Below are positions 58,957 through 64,000 of a DNA stretch of 64,000 bases, in pieces. This stretch comes from JAWKIW01 sp041394145 (lineage in GTDB: Bacteria; Actinomycetota; Acidimicrobiia; Acidimicrobiales; Acidimicrobilacustridaceae). The position numbers and the translations under genes are program-made. The stretch's first letter is position 1; each line of letters begins with the position of its first letter. The stretch spans positions 62,001 through 126,000 of the forward strand of contig JAWKIW010000006.1 of NCBI GenBank assembly GCA_041394145.1. Direction: 5' to 3'. The notes under the pieces were generated by a model. That model was not told the DNA's origin. It saw nothing but the letters and a program-made list of their open reading frames with translations, and did no database searches.

Positions 58957-59912
58957 CGGCCGACAGGGAGGCGAGTATGCGCCAGTTCACCTCCGAGGAC
59001 CTCGATCGGGCGTGCCGCGACGACGGGCTCCTGCTACCCGAGTACGTCTGCGACCAGCTCGTCGCCGCGGTCGACGCCGGCAAGCACGTCATCCTCACCG
59101 GGCCACCCGGCACGGGCAAGACCACCCTGGCCTACATCAGCGCCGAGGTGGCGCGACGGTCGATGATGTGCACCGGCTACCTGCCCACCACGGCCACCAG
59201 CGAGTGGACGACCTTCGAGACCATCGGCGGCCTGCAGCCGACCGTCGACGGCCTGATCTTCCGGCCCGGCCTCTTCGTCGACGCCATCGAGAGCGGCCGG
59301 TGGCTGGTGATCGACGAGCTGAACCGTTCGAACTTCGACCGGGCGTTCGGTCAGCTGTTCACGGTGCTGTCCGGCGCGGCCGTCGTCCTGCCGTTCAAGC
59401 GCAAGGGCCAGCCCAACCCGATCTCGCTGGTCCCCTCCGGTGTCGAGCCGCCCGAGAAGACCGACGTGATCCGCGTCCCGGCCGGCTGGCGGATCATCGC
59501 CACCATGAACGTGTTCGACAAGAACCTGCTGTTCGACATGTCGTACGCCCTGATGCGCCGCTTCGCCTTCATCGAGGTCGGCACGCCCGACGAGGAGACC
59601 TATCGGGTCCTGCTCGAGGGGCCGGGTGAGATCGTGCAGAAGCTCCTGCCGCTGCGGAAGTTCTCCGATCTCGGCCCGGCCGTCTACCTGGACGCCGCCA
59701 AGTACGCCGGGCGCCGGGCCAAGGACGGCCCCACCCCCTCCCGGCTGCTGTACGAGGTCTTCTACGCCTACTTCCTCCCGCAGTTCGAGGGCATGGAGGA
59801 CCGACGGGCCACCACGCTGTACCGGGCCGTGGCCCAGCACCTCGACGCGCCCGAGCAGGCCGAGGCCCAGCGCACGATCAGCGAGGTCCTCGGCGTCGAG
59901 CTCGCGGTGTAG
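58953..59912 (+). CDS. McrB/MoxR-like AAA+ ATPase
   Basis: A 319-residue single AAA_5-type domain. Walker A is GPPGTGKTT (50-58), Walker B is WLVIDELNRSNFDRAFGQLF (Asp121-Glu122 with the ELNR signature of McrB/dynein-type AAA), and sensor 1 is RIIATMNVFDKNLLFDMSYA followed by LMRRFAFIEV, containing the arginine finger. The TMN and RRF motifs are closest to McrB, the GTP/ATPase motor of McrBC. There is no N-terminal DNA-binding domain, so the motor needs partners. Upstream is the cysteine-rich gene and downstream, 10 bases on, the McrC-like gene. Confidence 0.9.
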   Translation: MTADREASMRQFTSEDLDRACRDDGLLLPEYVCDQLVAAVDAGKHVILTGPPGTGKTTLAYISAEVARRSMMCTGYLPTTATSEWTTFETIGGLQPTVDGLIFRPGLFVDAIESGRWLVIDELNRSNFDRAFGQLFTVLSGAAVVLPFKRKGQPNPISLVPSGVEPPEKTDVIRVPAGWRIIATMNVFDKNLLFDMSYALMRRFAFIEVGTPDEETYRVLLEGPGEIVQKLLPLRKFSDLGPAVYLDAAKYAGRRAKDGPTPSRLLYEVFYAYFLPQFEGMEDRRATTLYRAVAQHLDAPEQAEAQRTISEVLGVELAV

Positions 59913-59922
59913 CCGCAGCCCC

Positions 59923-60957
59923 GTGGCCTTCACCACCCACCTCGCCGTCGACCACAGCGGCGATCCACGCCCCGGCGACGCCGGCTACGACAGCGTCACC
60001 GACCTGTGGCGCCGGCTGGCTCGCCCCTTCGACCCCTCCGGCACCCTCGGCGCGGTGACCGGCCTCCCGGTGAAGGAGACCGACCGCCTGGTCGGGCTCG
60101 CCGTCGCCGCCTGCGACGAGGCGGACCGACTGCTCGACGCCTTTCCCCGCACCATCCGCTCGCTGGCGACGTCGATGCACACCCACGCCGAGCGCTGCGT
60201 CGGTGAGATCCGCGGCCCGGTGCTGTGGTCCGAGACGATCTCGGCCCGCGCCGCCAGCTTCGGCAACCCCGACGTCTTCATCTGCTCGACGCCGTCGCGC
60301 GCCTATGACGTCGAGGAGAACCAGGTCCTGGTGTGGGCGCTGGTGCGGGTGCACGAAGCCGGCGAGGCCGCCCAGGCCGACACCACCGCGGCGCCCGACG
60401 ACACGCAGGTCCGGCGGGCCTGGCGCAACGGGGTCGACGCCGGTCGCTTCGCCGAGCACCCGTCGCTCGCCCACGTCACCCGTCGGCTGCCCGGTCCCCG
60501 AGCCCTGAAGAAGATCCGGACCGGCAAGAAGCGCAAGGCCTACGAACCAGCGCTCGCCGTGCTCGACCGGCTCGCCGAGCCGGTCGGCGCCGACGACGCC
60601 CGTGCCCTGTGCGACGACCGGACCCGGGCGCAGCTCGACCTGCTGCTGCAGATCGTGCACGCCCTCGAGGCCCGCACCGACAACCGGTTGCCCGAGTTCC
60701 GGGTCGAGCACGGCGGCCTCTACAGCGGCCCGCTGCAGTTCCACCATCCGGCGGCCAAGACCACCGCCGGCCGCACCGCCGGCATCGTGGTCGGGCCGCT
60801 GCTCGTCGACGTGCCCGACCCCCTCGGCGAGACCTCGCGGGAACAGGCCCAGGCGAACCTCGAGGCCCGCGCCGGCCGGCGCCACGCCATGGTGGTCATG
60901 GAGCCCGACGACGCCGTGCTGGCCGTCGAGCGGGCGATCGAGCTGGCGCGCGGCTGA
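59923..60957 (+). CDS. McrC/DUF2357-like partner of the AAA+ ATPase
   Basis: A 344-residue soluble protein. The central RGPVLWSETISARAASFGNP followed by YDVEENQVLVWALVRV parallels the W-x-x-T ... ENR region of McrC/DUF2357 proteins, which bind the McrB-type AAA ring. A basic helix follows (ALKKIRTGKKRKAYEPAL). No PD-(D/E)xK nuclease motif is visible in the last 100 residues, so this would be a nuclease-less McrC relative. The family link is inference from motif pattern and from the adjacent McrB-like ATPase. GTG 59923. Confidence 0.6.
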   Translation: MAFTTHLAVDHSGDPRPGDAGYDSVTDLWRRLARPFDPSGTLGAVTGLPVKETDRLVGLAVAACDEADRLLDAFPRTIRSLATSMHTHAERCVGEIRGPVLWSETISARAASFGNPDVFICSTPSRAYDVEENQVLVWALVRVHEAGEAAQADTTAAPDDTQVRRAWRNGVDAGRFAEHPSLAHVTRRLPGPRALKKIRTGKKRKAYEPALAVLDRLAEPVGADDARALCDDRTRAQLDLLLQIVHALEARTDNRLPEFRVEHGGLYSGPLQFHHPAAKTTAGRTAGIVVGPLLVDVPDPLGETSREQAQANLEARAGRRHAMVVMEPDDAVLAVERAIELARG

Positions 60958-60978
60958 CCGCGCGCCAGCGCTGCCGAA

Positions 60979-62826
<1,848 letters not shown>

Positions 62827-62886
62827 AGCAGCAGGGGCAGGCGCAGCCCCCCAGCGGCGCCCGGTGGCGGGACGTCGTCCCGCTGG

Positions 62887-63063
62887 TCAGTCGTCCTCGC
62901 CGGCCTCGTGGAGGCACCAGGACGCATGCTCGGCGCCCGGGTCGGCCCCGCACTCGGGGCACGGTTCGTCACTGCGTTCTTCGAAGATGGCGTCGATGTC
63001 GAGGTCGTTGGAGCGCTTGAGCGCACGGGCTTCCTCGAACCGGCGATGGCGCCCCTTTTTCAC
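62887..63063 (-). CDS. Small zinc-knuckle protein
   Basis: A 58-residue protein: basic start (KKGRHRRFEEARALKRSND), acidic middle (DLDIDAIFEERSDEP) and a Cys pair CPECGADPGAEHASWCLHEA, probably a zinc site (CxxC...HxxxC). It is likely a small accessory or nucleic-acid-binding protein; no family was recognised. GTG 63063 is chosen over an earlier GTG (63114) because GGGAG lies 8 bases upstream and a full promoter lies 40 bases before it. Confidence 0.6.
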   Translation of the reverse strand: MKKGRHRRFEEARALKRSNDLDIDAIFEERSDEPCPECGADPGAEHASWCLHEAGEDD

Positions 63064-63103
63064 GGGCCGAACTCCCGGTGGCGATCCACTGAAACGTCCG
63101 GTC

Positions 63104-63134
63104 AGTGTAGCCACCGATCGTTCGCCTGTGACAA
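63104..63134 (-). promoter_or_regulatory. Sigma-70-type promoter for the small zinc protein
   Basis: Read leftward, TTGTCA (63129-63134) and TACACT (63104-63109) are separated by 19 bases. The transcript would carry a short leader with a GGGAG ribosome-binding site before GTG 63063. Confidence 0.5.
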
Positions 63135-63184
63135 TTGCGCGGCGTCGGCCGCTTTCGGCCCCCCTCGTGGCCTTCCGGTCACGC

Positions 63185-63190
63185 TACGAT
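63185..63190 (+). promoter_or_regulatory. -10 element TACGAT, leaderless type
   Basis: TACGAT lies 6 bases before GTG 63197. Confidence 0.45.
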
Positions 63191-63196
63191 CGCCGC

Positions 63197-64000
63197 GTGG
63201 CCGGCCCGCGCGATCCCGATCACCCGTGGTGGCACACGGCGGTCGGCTACCAGGTCTACCCACGATCGTTCCTCGACACCACCGGCAACGGCGTGGGCGA
63301 CCTCGAGGGCATCCGCCGTCGCCTCGGCTACCTCGCGTGGCTGGGGGTCGACGCGCTGTGGATCTCGCCGTTCTACCGATCCCCGATGGCGGACTACGGC
63401 TACGACGTCGCCGACTTCTGCGACGTCGATCCGCTCTTCGGCGACCTCGTCGGCTTCGACGTCCTGCTGGCCGAGGCGCACGCCCTCGGGCTGCGGGTGA
63501 TCATCGACTGGGTGCCCAACCACACGTCGGACCAGCATCCGTGGTTCCTCGCCTCGCGCTCCTCGCGCCAGGACCCCAAGCGCGACTGGTACGTCTGGCG
63601 CGATCGCCGGCCCGACGGCTCGCCCCCGAACAACTGGGTGTCGGCGTTCACCTTCGACTCCGCATGGCAGCCCGATCCGACCACGGGGCAGTCGTACCTG
63701 CACGTGTTCCTGCCCGAGCAGCCCGACCTGAACTGGGCCAATCCCGAGGTCGAGGCGGCCATGCACGACACGCTGCGGTTCTGGCTCGATCGCGGCGTGG
63801 ACGGCTTCCGCATGGACGTCATCCACCTCATCGGCAAGGACCCGGACCTCGCCGACGATCCCGCCGACCTGGCCGGGCTCAGCCACGTCGTGCTCAACCA
63901 CCGGCCCGAGACCCACCCGCTGCTGCGCCGCATCCGTCGCCTGCTCGACGACTACCCCGGCGGTCGCATGGCGGTCGGTGAGGTCTACCTGCTCGACACC
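63197..64000 (+). CDS. GH13 alpha-glucosidase (oligo-1,6-glucosidase-like), 3' truncated
   Basis: The first 268 residues of a GH13 enzyme, cut by the window end. WWHTAVGYQVYPRSFLDTTG and VGDLEGIRRRLGYLAWLGVD start the barrel. VIIDWVPNHTSDQHPWFLAS is conserved region I. The nucleophile Asp207 lies in DRGVDGFRMDVIHLIG (region II) and the acid/base Glu262 in AVGEVYLLDT (region III). FCDVDPLFGDLVGFDVLL (domain B entry) fits exo-acting oligo-1,6-glucosidase or trehalose-type hydrolases of GH13 subfamilies rather than endo-amylases. The exact substrate needs the missing C-terminal half. Confidence 0.92.
   Translation, partial: MAGPRDPDHPWWHTAVGYQVYPRSFLDTTGNGVGDLEGIRRRLGYLAWLGVDALWISPFYRSPMADYGYDVADFCDVDPLFGDLVGFDVLLAEAHALGLRVIIDWVPNHTSDQHPWFLASRSSRQDPKRDWYVWRDRRPDGSPPNNWVSAFTFDSAWQPDPTTGQSYLHVFLPEQPDLNWANPEVEAAMHDTLRFWLDRGVDGFRMDVIHLIGKDPDLADDPADLAGLSHVVLNHRPETHPLLRRIRRLLDDYPGGRMAVGEVYLLDT

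Overview
The window is a high-GC (roughly 70% or more) actinobacterial chromosome segment with almost no non-coding space. It carries the full Pup-proteasome locus (arc/mpa, dop, pup, prcB, prcA, pafA, pafB, pafC), HelY helicase, twin-arginine translocation genes, a MarP-type protease, a fused F420 synthase (fbiC) and a flavin-dependent thymidylate synthase. That set points to Actinomycetota, and the look of several proteins (tandem ThyX, acidic zinc protein, lone LON-domain protein) suggests class Acidimicrobiia. The genus cannot be fixed from sequence alone. No rRNA, tRNA, CRISPR array, insertion sequence or prophage was seen.

Layout. 0-10.6 kb: a partial edge gene, a small zinc-finger gene, a Tat-secreted protein, a histidine phosphatase, a Sco1/CtaG copper-oxidase assembly pair, a large membrane protein, a thioredoxin-like lipoprotein with an in-frame TGA in its redox motif, YjbQ, a charged conserved protein, a HAD phosphatase, an enoyl-CoA hydratase and a Nudix hydrolase. 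10.5-20 kb: a GNAT/membrane/acidic-zinc gene set, tandem ThyX, an M20 amidohydrolase, then tatB-tatC-helY and a lipid-kinase-like gene. 20-25.3 kb: a divergent phosphodiesterase, lepB, and pafA-pafB-pafC. 25.3-34.7 kb: leftward arc-dop-pup-endonuclease VII-prcB-prcA followed by phosphoketolase and acetate kinase. 34.9-41 kb: ferredoxin, UPF0301, marP, a tRNA methyltransferase/thiolase/ubiquitin-like sulfur-carrier set, small membrane proteins and a LON-domain protein. 41-48.4 kb: dacB, a two-subunit ADP-forming acyl-CoA synthetase, a GH84-like hydrolase, a TetR regulator with a visible operator, and a FIST sensor protein. 48.4-64 kb: tkt-tal-pgl, an M50 protease, fbiC, a LOG-family protein, a glycolate-oxidase-type flavoenzyme, a three-gene operon (cysteine-rich protein, McrB-like AAA+ ATPase, McrC-like partner), typA, and the 5' part of a GH13 alpha-glucosidase.

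How genes work together. The proteasome locus supplies tagging (PafA), untagging (Dop), unfolding (Arc) and degradation (PrcAB), with PafB/PafC as WYL regulators. Tkt-Tal-Pgl supply pentose phosphates that Xfp can cleave to acetyl phosphate, from which AckA makes ATP. FbiC makes the F420 precursor. Sco1/CtaG point to aerobic respiration. The thiolase and its sulfur carrier modify tRNA.

Two window-wide patterns matter for any reader. First, many transcription units start with a TANNNT -10 element only 6-10 bp before the start codon, the signature of leaderless mRNAs; this was used to choose several starts. Second, about a dozen genes are broken by single-base G/C-run indels grouped in a few stretches (0-0.6, 2.5, 6.4-10, 24.6, 37.4-40.5, 48.2, 53.0 kb), which look more like uncorrected sequencing errors than decay. 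These genes are annotated as single CDS spanning the frame changes.
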